Below, piece after piece: positions 54,466 to 62,694 of a DNA stretch of 64,000 bases (positions are counted from its first letter, which is position 1; each line of letters starts with the position of its first letter). This DNA is from CAZMSD01 sp964568855. Lineage in GTDB: Bacteria > CAIWAD01. Made by a program: the position numbers and the translations under genes. Below the pieces are notes generated by a model. That model did no database searches. It saw nothing but the letters and a program-made list of their open reading frames with translations, and was not told the DNA's origin. The stretch covers positions 1-64,000 of the forward strand of contig CAZMSD010000002.1 of the NCBI GenBank assembly GCA_964568855.1, written 5' to 3'.

Positions 54466-54805
54466 GATACTCTCCAAAGGAAGCACGGGAGACGAGAGGC
54501 GGGCGTGGAAGACAGTGATCTGGCAGTCCCCGGAGGTTCATGGATCGCTTCGTCGGCCGGGTCTCCTGTGGCGTGATCCAGCAATTACTGTGCAACAAGC
54601 AGGCCAGCTCTGCCTGAAGCATCAAATATCGCCTTGGAACAAAGCCGCGAAGGCGCCTCTCGGCGTGACCAGCGGTCCAACGATTTCATCCAACTCAGGA
54701 ATAGTAGCGTTTGCATGGGTCAAGAAACTTTACTTTGTGTGAGCCTTCTCCAGTGCGAGTTGAGGACCACCGAATCGGCCAACACGATGCGATCGCGAGG
54801 CAATC
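54466..54805. other. Divergent intergenic region
   Basis: About 340 bases between the divergent Asp-box protein and methyltransferase genes. AT content rises around 54600-54740. I see no ORF, RNA structure or clear promoter pair that I can defend. Confidence 0.4.
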
Positions 54806-55510
54806 ATGTTCCACCGCAGCGCCATGTATTACGATCTGCTCTACGGCTTCAAGGATTACGAGGCCGAGGTGAATGTCGTGAGGGCACGCCTCCACGCGGC
54901 ACATCCAGCGGCGGGCAGCATCCTGGACGCGGCCTGCGGCACGGGTGAGCATGACCGTCATCTGGCAAAGCACTACGAAGTGGACGGGCTCGATATCTGC
55001 GAGGAGTTTCTGTCGGTGGCGCGGGCCAAGAATCCGGCGGGCCGATACTTCGGCGGCGACATGGCGGACTTCGACCTGGGTCGCCGCTACGACGCGGTGC
55101 TCTGTCTCTTCAGCTCCATCGGCTATATCCTGTCGCTGGACGGCGTGACATCAGCGCTGCGCTGCTTCCGCCGGCACCTTAAGCCCGGGGGCGTGATACT
55201 CGTGGAGCCCTGGTTCACCCCCGAAAAGTGGAAACCGGGCGGCATGCACATGCTCACGGCCGAATCAGGGGACTGCAAGATCTGCCGGATGAATCTGAGC
55301 GAGCAGGAAGGTCGTCTCTCGGTGATGGATTTCCACTGCCTGGTGATCAGCGCCGCGGGGGTGGATTACTTCAGTGAGCGCCACGAGCTGGGGCTCTACA
55401 CCATCGAGGAAATGCGCGCGGCCTTCGCATCGGCGGGCCTTTCCGCCGATTACGACGCGGAAGGTATCACTGGAAGAGGTCTGTACACCGCCCATATCAC
55501 AGGGAACTGA
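54806..55510 (+). CDS. SAM methyltransferase, DesVI/TylM1-like
   Basis: 234 residues, GAGG 6 bases before the ATG. The layout MYYDLLYGFKDYEAEV, ILDAACGTGEHDRHLAKHY, GLDICEEFLSVARAKNPAGR, DMADFDLGRRYDAVLCLFSS and VILVEPWFTPE matches the sugar N,N-dimethyltransferase branch (TylM1/DesVI), but related small-molecule methyltransferases share these motifs. No aminosugar genes lie nearby, so substrate is uncertain. Its 3' end overlaps the convergent NfnB-like gene by 14 bases. Confidence 0.78.
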   Translation: MFHRSAMYYDLLYGFKDYEAEVNVVRARLHAAHPAAGSILDAACGTGEHDRHLAKHYEVDGLDICEEFLSVARAKNPAGRYFGGDMADFDLGRRYDAVLCLFSSIGYILSLDGVTSALRCFRRHLKPGGVILVEPWFTPEKWKPGGMHMLTAESGDCKICRMNLSEQEGRLSVMDFHCLVISAAGVDYFSERHELGLYTIEEMRAAFASAGLSADYDAEGITGRGLYTAHITGN

Positions 55511-56900
55511 GATACTCCTGCATCGATCGGGCGGCCTTGCGGCCCGCGCCCATGGCCAGGATCACCGTGGCCGCGCCGGTGACCACGTCCCCGCCGGCCC
55601 AGATGCGGTCGCGCGTGGTCTTGCCCGTCTCATCCTCGGCCACCAGCGTGCCGCCCCGCCCGGTATCCAGGCCGGGAGTGGTGGCCGCGATGATCGGGTT
55701 GGGGCTGTTGCCGATGGCGCAGACCAGGGCGTCCATGGGCAGGATGAACTCGGAGCCCTCCAGGGGCACGGGGCGCCGCCGGCCCGACGAGTCCGGCTCG
55801 CCCAGCTCCATCCGCTGGCACTCGATCTCCTTGATCCAGCCGTTCTCGTCGCCGATGTATCTCAGCGGCAGGGTCAGGTAATCGAAGATGATGCCTTCCT
55901 CTTCGGCGTTCTCGATCTCCTCCAGGCGCGCCGGCAGCTCCTCGCGGGAGCGGCGGTAGATGATGCGCGTCTCCGCGCCCAGGCGCAGCGAGGTCCGCGC
56001 GCAGTCCATGGCCACGTTGCCGCCGCCCACCACGGCGATCCGCTTGTGCTTCTTGAAGGGCGTGTCGTAGCGCGGGAAGTGGTAGCCCTTCATCAGGTTC
56101 ATGCGCGTCAGGTACTCGTTGGCCGAGTACACGCCGTTCAGGTTCTCGCCGGGGATGTCCATGAACCAGGGCAGGCCGGCTCCCGTGCCGATGAAGATGG
56201 CGTCGTACTCCTTAAGCAGGCTGTCGATGGAGCGCGTGCGGCCCACCACGAAGTCGGTCACCATCTCCACGCCCAGCTGCTCGAGGTAGTCGACTTCGCG
56301 GCGCACGATCACTTTGGGCAGCCGGAATTCCGGAATGCCGTAGACCAGCACTCCGCCCATTTCGTGCAGGGCCTCGAAGATCGTGACGCCGTGGCCCTGG
56401 CGAATCAGATCGCCGGCCACTGTCAGGCCCGCTGGTCCGCCGCCCACTACGGCCACATTGCGTCCCGTGGGCGCCGGCATCTCGGGAATGTCGAGCTCGC
56501 CCTGCTCGGCCTCCCAGTCCGCGAGGAAACGCTCCAGCCGGCCGATGGCCAACTGGCCTTTTTTCTTAAGAAGTACGCAGGTCTCCTCGCACTGCTCCTC
56601 CTGCGGGCAGACCCTTCCGCAGACGGCCGGCAGCAGGTTCTTGTCCTTTAAGATCCGCACCCCCTTGCCGAAGTCGCCTTCGGCCACGCAGGCGATGAAG
56701 CCGGGGATGTCGATCTCCACCGGGCAGTTGCCGACGCACTTGGGATTCTTGCACTCGATGCAGCGCCTGGCTTCCTCGACGGCGGTCTCCGCCGAATAGC
56801 CCAGGGCCACTTCCTCGAAGTTGAAGCTGCGCACCTCGGGCGGCTGCTTCGGCATTCCGCGCCGGTCGAGATCCAGGGGTTTGCGTTTCTGTTCGGCCAT
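55497..56900 (-). CDS. nfnB: NfnB/GltA-like NAD(P)H oxidoreductase beta subunit
   Basis: 467 residues. The N-terminal Fe-S domain has RRCIECKNPKCVGNCPVEID and CGRVCPQEEQCEETC. FAD binding is in VAVVGGGPAGLTVAGDLIRQ and NADPH binding in IAVVGGGNVAMDCARTSLRL; the C-terminal FAD motif is RIWAGGDVVTGAATVILAMG. This is the family of glutamate synthase small subunits, sulfide dehydrogenase SudA and NfnB. The NfnA partner encoded 39 bases upstream makes NfnB/SudA more likely than glutamate synthase. It would catalyse electron transfer between NADPH and ferredoxin/NADH or polysulfide. Confidence 0.9.
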   Translation of the reverse strand: MAEQKRKPLDLDRRGMPKQPPEVRSFNFEEVALGYSAETAVEEARRCIECKNPKCVGNCPVEIDIPGFIACVAEGDFGKGVRILKDKNLLPAVCGRVCPQEEQCEETCVLLKKKGQLAIGRLERFLADWEAEQGELDIPEMPAPTGRNVAVVGGGPAGLTVAGDLIRQGHGVTIFEALHEMGGVLVYGIPEFRLPKVIVRREVDYLEQLGVEMVTDFVVGRTRSIDSLLKEYDAIFIGTGAGLPWFMDIPGENLNGVYSANEYLTRMNLMKGYHFPRYDTPFKKHKRIAVVGGGNVAMDCARTSLRLGAETRIIYRRSREELPARLEEIENAEEEGIIFDYLTLPLRYIGDENGWIKEIECQRMELGEPDSSGRRRPVPLEGSEFILPMDALVCAIGNSPNPIIAATTPGLDTGRGGTLVAEDETGKTTRDRIWAGGDVVTGAATVILAMGAGRKAARSMQEYLSSL

Positions 56901-56939
56901 GTTCCATCTCCCGAGCCGTCTGTATCACGGAATCCGCGC

Positions 56940-57791
56940 TCAACCGGACATGCAGGCTCCCTGCCCTTCGCAACTGCTGGTCCTCAAGGGGATGCTCTCC
57001 TCCCGCATGTAGGACCTGCGCCGCATCAGCAGCTCTTCCCAATCCACGGCGTGCCCGTCGAAGTCCGGTCCGTCCACGCAGGCGAACTGCGTCTTGCCGC
57101 CCACCGAGACGCGGCAGATGCCGCACATCCCCGTGCCGTCGATCATGATCGGATTCAGGCTGACCACCGTGGGGATCCGCAGCGGGCGGCTGGTGTCGGA
57201 GCCGATTTTCAGCAGGAAGGTGCAGCCGTTGACGATCATCCGGTGCACCGGCTCTTCCATGGTTCGCAGGATCTGGGCCAGTTGTCCCACGTGCCCCTTG
57301 GTGCCCTTCGTGCCGTCCCGCGTGATGTGGATCAGCACGTCGGACACGGCCCCCAGCCGGTCCTCCCAGTAGCAGAGGAATGAACTGCGCGCCTCCAGCA
57401 CCGTGATCACGCGGTTGCCCCGCTCCTTGAGGGCGCGGGCGATGGGATAGATGCTGCCGATGCCGTAGCACCCGCCCAGGCAGAGCGCGGTGCCGTAGTC
57501 GTCGATCTCGGTGGGGATGCCCAGCGGTCCCACCACCGTGGGAATGCTGTCGCCGGCTCGCAGCCCGGCGAGCTTGTCGGTGGTGCGCCCCACGTTCATC
57601 ATGCACAGCGTGATACTTCCGCGCTCGCGGTCCCAGTCGGCGATGGACAGGGGAATCCGCTCGCCGTCCTCCTCGACCCGGAGTATCACGAACTGGCCGG
57701 GCTGGATCTCGCGGGCCACCGCGGGCGCCTCCAGCTCCAGCACGTGGATATTGGGCACGATCATCTCGCTGTGCAGCACGTCAAACTTCAT
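56940..57791 (-). CDS. nfnA: NfnA/SudB-like ferredoxin-NADP reductase subunit
   Basis: 283 residues. The FAD-binding barrel has QPGQFVILRVEEDGERIPLS, the NAD(P)-binding part LCLGGCYGIGSIYPIARALK, and the C-terminal [2Fe-2S] site DGTGMCGICRVSVGGKTQFA followed by CVDGPDFDGHAVDWEE, identical in layout to NfnA/SudB. It pairs with the following nfnB gene. The start overlaps the NuoG-like gene stop by 11 bases, so all subunits are probably co-translated. Confidence 0.9.
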   Translation of the reverse strand: MKFDVLHSEMIVPNIHVLELEAPAVAREIQPGQFVILRVEEDGERIPLSIADWDRERGSITLCMMNVGRTTDKLAGLRAGDSIPTVVGPLGIPTEIDDYGTALCLGGCYGIGSIYPIARALKERGNRVITVLEARSSFLCYWEDRLGAVSDVLIHITRDGTKGTKGHVGQLAQILRTMEEPVHRMIVNGCTFLLKIGSDTSRPLRIPTVVSLNPIMIDGTGMCGICRVSVGGKTQFACVDGPDFDGHAVDWEELLMRRRSYMREESIPLRTSSCEGQGACMSG

Positions 57792-60327
57792 GTTTCCTGA
57801 TCCTCACTGGAACGGGATTGGGGCCCACCGGTTCGCCCTGCCCGAGGGCCAGGTGCAGCGTTCCCCGGGGCTGTTCGCGCTGCAGGCGGACCCGGCAGAT
57901 CCGCTCGTCGCGGGCGGCCTTCAGTACAACTTGGTCGCCCTCGGCGACCGCGGCCTCCCGGGCGTCCTGGGGATTGATCGACAGCGTTCCCTCGCGGAAG
58001 AGCTGCCTGGCGCCGGCCACCCAGGTGGACAGGGTGAAGCCGCGATGGGCGTGCTCGGGCAGGGTCTTGGTCAGCAGCATGGGAAAGCGGCCGCCCCCGG
58101 CGCGCCCGGCGGCGCGTCTCTTGCGCAGTTTGAGCCTTCCCGAGAACGTCAGCGGGCGCGGATCCCTTTCTTCCAGGCCCGCCGCGAAGGGTTCCACCAG
58201 GGAGGCGATCTCCTCCTGGATCTCCTCGGGGCGGCTGAATTCGAATCCGCTCTTGCCCAGCCTGCGCGCGATACGGCAGAGGATATCCCAGTCGGGCAGG
58301 GCATTGCCCGCGGGAGGCACGGCGCGCCGCACCCGCTGGACCCGGCCCTCGCCGTTGACGAAGGTGCCGGAGGACTCGGTCACCGCGGCCGCAGGCAGGT
58401 TCAGGTCCGCGTGATACGCATCCGGCGCGGGATAGATGTTCTGGTAGATCAGGTAGTCCGCCGCGGGGCGTTCGCGCAGGGGCGTTTCGCCCACCAGGTG
58501 CAGCAGGCCAAGATTTTTCCCTCCCTCGAGCGCGGCCGCGATGTCCCGCGCGGCGGGGAGGTCCAGGCCGGTTTCCCAGAGCGCGCCCGTTTCGACGCGG
58601 TTCCGGCGTTCCGCGAAGGACCGCGCGCCGGGGAGCAGTTCGTGATACGCGCCCATCAGGACCGAGCCCGCGAAGTTGTTCTGCGCCGGCAGGGGCATCA
58701 GGTCGGCCCCGGTGCACTCGGCGAGGCGCAGCACGGCTTCCAGGATCCGCCTGCCAGTGTCGCGCTGCAGGTACTCGGAACCCACCAGGATCACCGGTTT
58801 CGCCGTCCTGGAAAGCAGGCGCGCAACCCGCTCCAGCCGCCGCCGGTCCTCGGAATCCGTCCCGGCGCGCGAGGTTTTCGCGGTTCTCCCTGAGGCCTTG
58901 CCCCCTCCGGAGGAGGGAGCGCCCGCCAGCCGCGCCAGTTCTTCCAGCAGCGCCGCTTCCTGACCCGGTTCAGGCTCGAAGCAGGCATCGGCCACCAGGC
59001 TCAGGTTGTGCCGGCGCGGGTGCACGCTGACGATCTTCGCGCCGTTCTTCAGCGCCCGGCGCAGCTCCACTCCCACAACCGAGCGGCCGTAGCGCACGTC
59101 CAGTCCGACGCAGAGGATCGCCTTACGCTGCTGCAGGTCGGCCAGCGGGACGGATTTCCCGAAAAGATCCAGGTAGGCGTTGAAGGCCTGTCCGTAATAC
59201 TCGCGCGCCCCGCAGTCGATGTTGGCCGAGCCCGCCGCGGCGCGGACGAACTTCTGCGCCAGGTAGAGGTCCTCGCTCAAGAGGTTGGGCGAGACCAGCA
59301 TGGCGTAGTCGCGCGGCGGGCAGGCGGCGATCCGCTCGGCGGCCCGGTCAATCGCCTTATCCCAGGAGACGTCCACGTGGGTGTCGATCTCGAACTGGGC
59401 CGGCACCCGGGCGCGGGTGTGATGGTTGACCAGTTCGCCCAGGCAGAAGCGGCCCTTGACGCACAGCTGGCCCTTGTTGACCAGGGGATCCTCCGCGGGC
59501 AGGCTGCCGATGATCTCGTCGTGCGACACCAGCAGCCTGACCTGGCAACCCACCCCGCACATGCTGCAGGTGCTGGTCTCCTCGCGATCCGGGCTGCCGG
59601 ACCACTTGCGGGCCTTCTCCGAAAGAGTGCCCGTGGGACAGACCTCGACGCAGGCTCCGCAGAACTCGCAGCCCGCCTCGACGTGGTTGCGCTCGTAGGC
59701 CGGGCCGATCACGGTGTGCGGGCCGCGCTGCTTGAAGGTCAGCGTATCCGCGGTGCGGATCTCCTGGCAGACACGGATGCAGCGCCCACAAAGAATGCAG
59801 AGGTTGTAGTCGCGGTCGTAGAAGGGATCCTCCTTCTCGACGCGCAGGTTGCGATAGTAGATCGGGTAGTGCAGGTCCTTGACGCCCAGGTAATCCACCA
59901 CCTCCTGCAGCTCGCAGTCGCCGTCCGTGGGGCAGGAGCGGCAGCCCGTGGTCACCCCCACCTTGCGGATGGTGCCCATGTAGGTGCGACACTGCTCCTC
60001 CTCGTCGCAGATCAGGCAGCTCGAGGTATGCTCGCTCAGGATCAGGCGCAGCACGTCGGTACGCTCCTCCTGCACCTTGGCGGTGCGCGTGCGGATCGCC
60101 ATCCCCTCCTCTACCGGTGTAGTACAGGCCGTGGGCAGGCCGCGGACCCCCTCGATCTCGACGATGCACATCCTGCAGCCGCCGTAGGGCGAGAGGTCCT
60201 TGTGCGCGCAGAGCGTGGGGATGTAGATCCCCTGTTCCAGGGCCAGGTCCAGGATGGTGGTCCCGGGATCCGCCTGGACGTTGCGGTTGTCGATCTGCAG
60301 GCCGATCCTGTTCTTCTGCTTGCTCAT
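57781..60327 (-). CDS. NuoG/formate-dehydrogenase-like Fe-S molybdopterin-fold subunit
   Basis: 848 residues from MSKQKNRIGLQIDNRNVQAD (60327), overlapping the NuoF-like stop by one base. An N-terminal [2Fe-2S] domain (CAHKDLSPYGGCRMCIVEIE) is followed by the His-Cys cluster (HTSSCLICDEEEQC), then C-x2-C-x2-C-x3-C type sites (CILCGRCIRVCQEI; CEFCGACVEVCPTGTL). The molybdopterin-oxidoreductase part starts at SCSMCGVGCQV-type TCSMCGVGCQV, with a C-terminal MopB-like domain (VAEGDQVVLKAARDERICRV). No evident active-site Cys/Sec with formate-dehydrogenase context (the sequence after CVKGRFC is LGELVNHH), so it may be NuoG-like without a molybdenum centre. Sits between NuoF and NfnA. Confidence 0.82.
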   Translation of the reverse strand: MSKQKNRIGLQIDNRNVQADPGTTILDLALEQGIYIPTLCAHKDLSPYGGCRMCIVEIEGVRGLPTACTTPVEEGMAIRTRTAKVQEERTDVLRLILSEHTSSCLICDEEEQCRTYMGTIRKVGVTTGCRSCPTDGDCELQEVVDYLGVKDLHYPIYYRNLRVEKEDPFYDRDYNLCILCGRCIRVCQEIRTADTLTFKQRGPHTVIGPAYERNHVEAGCEFCGACVEVCPTGTLSEKARKWSGSPDREETSTCSMCGVGCQVRLLVSHDEIIGSLPAEDPLVNKGQLCVKGRFCLGELVNHHTRARVPAQFEIDTHVDVSWDKAIDRAAERIAACPPRDYAMLVSPNLLSEDLYLAQKFVRAAAGSANIDCGAREYYGQAFNAYLDLFGKSVPLADLQQRKAILCVGLDVRYGRSVVGVELRRALKNGAKIVSVHPRRHNLSLVADACFEPEPGQEAALLEELARLAGAPSSGGGKASGRTAKTSRAGTDSEDRRRLERVARLLSRTAKPVILVGSEYLQRDTGRRILEAVLRLAECTGADLMPLPAQNNFAGSVLMGAYHELLPGARSFAERRNRVETGALWETGLDLPAARDIAAALEGGKNLGLLHLVGETPLRERPAADYLIYQNIYPAPDAYHADLNLPAAAVTESSGTFVNGEGRVQRVRRAVPPAGNALPDWDILCRIARRLGKSGFEFSRPEEIQEEIASLVEPFAAGLEERDPRPLTFSGRLKLRKRRAAGRAGGGRFPMLLTKTLPEHAHRGFTLSTWVAGARQLFREGTLSINPQDAREAAVAEGDQVVLKAARDERICRVRLQREQPRGTLHLALGQGEPVGPNPVPVRIRKHEV

Positions 60328-62228
60328 CAGGAGGGACCCCCCCGGGAAGTGATCACGATGGCGTCGCCGGCGATGGCGTCGAAACGGCAGATTTCGTAGC
60401 ACGCGCGGCACTTGATGCATTTCTCGGCGTCCAGGTTGTGCGGCTCGGCGCGCGGACCGGTGATGGCGCCCGTGGGACATACGCTGACGCAGCGCTGGCA
60501 GCCGGTGCACTTGTCGGCGACCACGCGGTACTGCAGCAGGTCGCTGCAGACCACCGCGGGACAGCATTTCTCCTGGACGTGCTGCAGGAACTCGGGCCGG
60601 AAGTAGCGCAGCGCCGTCAGGACCGGGTTGGGGGCCGTCTGACCCAGGCCGCAGAGCGAACCCCGCTTGACCGTCTCGCCCAGCGTCTGCAGCGTGGTCA
60701 GGTCCTCGGGGCGGCCGTCGCCACTGGTGATCCGGTCGAGGATCTCCACCAGGTGCCGCGAGCCCACGCGGCAGGGCGTACACTTGCCGCAGGATTCCTG
60801 CTGAGTGAAGTTGAGGAAGTAACGCGCCACGTCCACTACGCAAGTGTCCTGGTCCATCACGATCAGGCCGCCCGAACCCATGATCGAGCCCGCGGCGCCC
60901 AGCGATTCGTAATCCACCGGCGTGTCGAGGAACTCCTCGGAGAGGCAGCCCCCGGAGGGGCCCCCCGTCTGCACGGCCTTGAAGGGCTTGCGCGTGCCTC
61001 CGCCGATGTCGAAGATGATCTGTCTCAGCGGCATGCCCAGCGGCACTTCGATCAGGCCCGGTCGCCGCACCTTGCCCACCAGCGAAAAGGTCTTGGTGCC
61101 GAAATTCCCGCGCACGCCGTACTGGCGGTACCACTCCGCCCCGTTGCGTAATACATTGGGCAGGGTGCCCAGGGTCTCGACGTTGTTGATGATCGTGGGC
61201 TTGCCGTTAAGCCCGGCCACCGCGGGGAAGGGCGGCCGCGAGCGCGGCATGCCCCGCTGGCCCTCGATGGAGGCGATCAGCGCGGTCTCTTCGCCGCAGA
61301 CGAAAGCGCCGGCGCCCTCCTTGATGGTCACGTCGAAATCGAAATTCGAGTTCCTGATGTTCTTGCCCAGGAAACCAAGTTTGCGCATCTGGCCGATGGC
61401 CTTCTTGAGCCGCGCGATAGCCAGCGGGTACTCGGCGCGGATGTAGATGTACCCGCGCCCGGCCCCGATGGCGTAGGCGGCGATCAGCAGGCCTTCCAGC
61501 AGCGCGTGGGGATCGCCCTCGATCAGCGAGCGGTTCATGAAGGCCCCGGGATCGCCCTCGTCAGCGTTGCAGATCATGTAACGCTCGGTCTCCTTCTGCG
61601 AGCGGCAGATCTCCCACTTGCGCCAGGTGGGGAAGCCCGCGCCGCCGCGTCCCCGGATGCCGGCCTCGCGGACTTCGTCGATCACTTTCTTCGGCCCCAT
61701 GCGCAAGGCCTTGGCGGCGCCCCGGTAGCCGTCGTTGGCGAGGTAGTGGTCCAGGTTCTCCGGATCGATCAGGCCGCAGTTGCGCAGGACCACGCGGACC
61801 TGCGGCTTGAGCATCGGCAGGTCGAAAAAGCGGGGAATGCCCTCGAGGAAGACCTCGTCCTTCTTCCTCAGACCGTTCCCGTGGTGCCCTGCGGCGAGTT
61901 CGGGCCGCGGCCGGCCCTCGATCAGGCAGGACTCGACGATCGACCGCGCATTGCCAGGTGTCACATTGGCGTAACTGATGCGCGGGCGGCCCGGCAGCGC
62001 GATGTCCATCAAGGGCTCGAGGTAGCAGGGCCCTATGCAGCCCACTTGCATCACGCGGGCCTTGAGTCGCCTGCGGCGCAGGGTGGCTTTGATTGACTTC
62101 AGCACCTCCATCGCCCCGGCCGCCCGCCCGCAGGAAGCCGTGCCAAGGCTGATAACCGGCTCCGGGCTGCTCTGCAGGGCCTTCCAGCTCTTCAGCGCGG
62201 CCGAGCGGATCTCTCTCAGGTCACTCAT
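60327..62228 (-). CDS. NuoF-like NADH-binding flavoprotein subunit
   Basis: 633 residues. An N-terminal thioredoxin-like [2Fe-2S] part (GTASCGRAAGA, GCIGPCYLEP) is fused to the NuoF core. It binds NADH/FMN at GIRGRGGAGFPTWRKWEI and CNADEGDPGAFMNRSL; the [4Fe-4S] site is ESCGKCTPCRVGSRHL with GSLCGLGQTAPNPV. A C-terminal 2x[4Fe-4S] ferredoxin domain follows (CTGCQRCVSVCPTGAI; CIKCRACYEICRFDAI). This HndC/HydB-type architecture is normal for soluble NAD-linked bifurcating enzymes, not respiratory complex I. It overlaps the NuoE stop by 8 bases. Confidence 0.92.
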   Translation of the reverse strand: MSDLREIRSAALKSWKALQSSPEPVISLGTASCGRAAGAMEVLKSIKATLRRRRLKARVMQVGCIGPCYLEPLMDIALPGRPRISYANVTPGNARSIVESCLIEGRPRPELAAGHHGNGLRKKDEVFLEGIPRFFDLPMLKPQVRVVLRNCGLIDPENLDHYLANDGYRGAAKALRMGPKKVIDEVREAGIRGRGGAGFPTWRKWEICRSQKETERYMICNADEGDPGAFMNRSLIEGDPHALLEGLLIAAYAIGAGRGYIYIRAEYPLAIARLKKAIGQMRKLGFLGKNIRNSNFDFDVTIKEGAGAFVCGEETALIASIEGQRGMPRSRPPFPAVAGLNGKPTIINNVETLGTLPNVLRNGAEWYRQYGVRGNFGTKTFSLVGKVRRPGLIEVPLGMPLRQIIFDIGGGTRKPFKAVQTGGPSGGCLSEEFLDTPVDYESLGAAGSIMGSGGLIVMDQDTCVVDVARYFLNFTQQESCGKCTPCRVGSRHLVEILDRITSGDGRPEDLTTLQTLGETVKRGSLCGLGQTAPNPVLTALRYFRPEFLQHVQEKCCPAVVCSDLLQYRVVADKCTGCQRCVSVCPTGAITGPRAEPHNLDAEKCIKCRACYEICRFDAIAGDAIVITSRGGPS

Positions 62229-62673
62229 ATTTTTCAAGCACCTCTCTCAGGTGTGTCACATTCATCTGGCTGTGGATCTCCTCGTCCACCTGCACCACTG
62301 GAGCCAATGCACAGCAGCCCAGGCAGGCCACGGGCTGGAAATCGAAACGCCCGTCCGCGGTGGCCCTGCCGGGCTCGACCTCGAGTTCGCGCTCCACCGC
62401 GTCGGAGAGGACCTTCCCGCCCTGCACGTGGCAGGCCGTACCCAGGCAGATCTTGATCGAATGGCGCCCGGGAGCCGTGAACCGGAACTGGGCATAGAAG
62501 GAAGCCACCCCGTAGACGGTGTTCTCCGAAATCCGCAGGTGGCCCGATATCCGCTCAACGGCTTCTTCCGAGATGAAGCCGGCAGCGGCCTGGACGCGCT
62601 GGAGCAGCGGGATCAGGTCGCCCTCCTTGCCCCGGGAGCTTCTGAACAGGCGGGAATAATCGATGTCGGTCAC
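62221..62673 (-). CDS. NuoE-like [2Fe-2S] subunit
   Basis: 150 residues from a GTG start with GGAGGA upstream. The thioredoxin-like [2Fe-2S] site has Cys in KICLGTACHVQGG and VACLGCCALAPVVQ, matching NuoE/HndA. It passes electrons to the NuoF-like subunit. Upstream of it, 21 bases away, is the [FeFe]-hydrogenase-domain gene. Confidence 0.92.
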   Translation of the reverse strand: MTDIDYSRLFRSSRGKEGDLIPLLQRVQAAAGFISEEAVERISGHLRISENTVYGVASFYAQFRFTAPGRHSIKICLGTACHVQGGKVLSDAVERELEVEPGRATADGRFDFQPVACLGCCALAPVVQVDEEIHSQMNVTHLREVLEKYE

Positions 62674-62694
62674 TTGGTCCTCCCTCTGCTGCCA

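Noticed and set aside
57781..60327. Dedicated formate dehydrogenase
   Set aside because: No clear active-site Cys/Sec context; called NuoG/FDH-like instead.
55497..62673. Respiratory complex I
   Set aside because: Only peripheral NuoE/F/G-like subunits are present, with bifurcating-type architecture and Nfn partners; no membrane subunits in the window.
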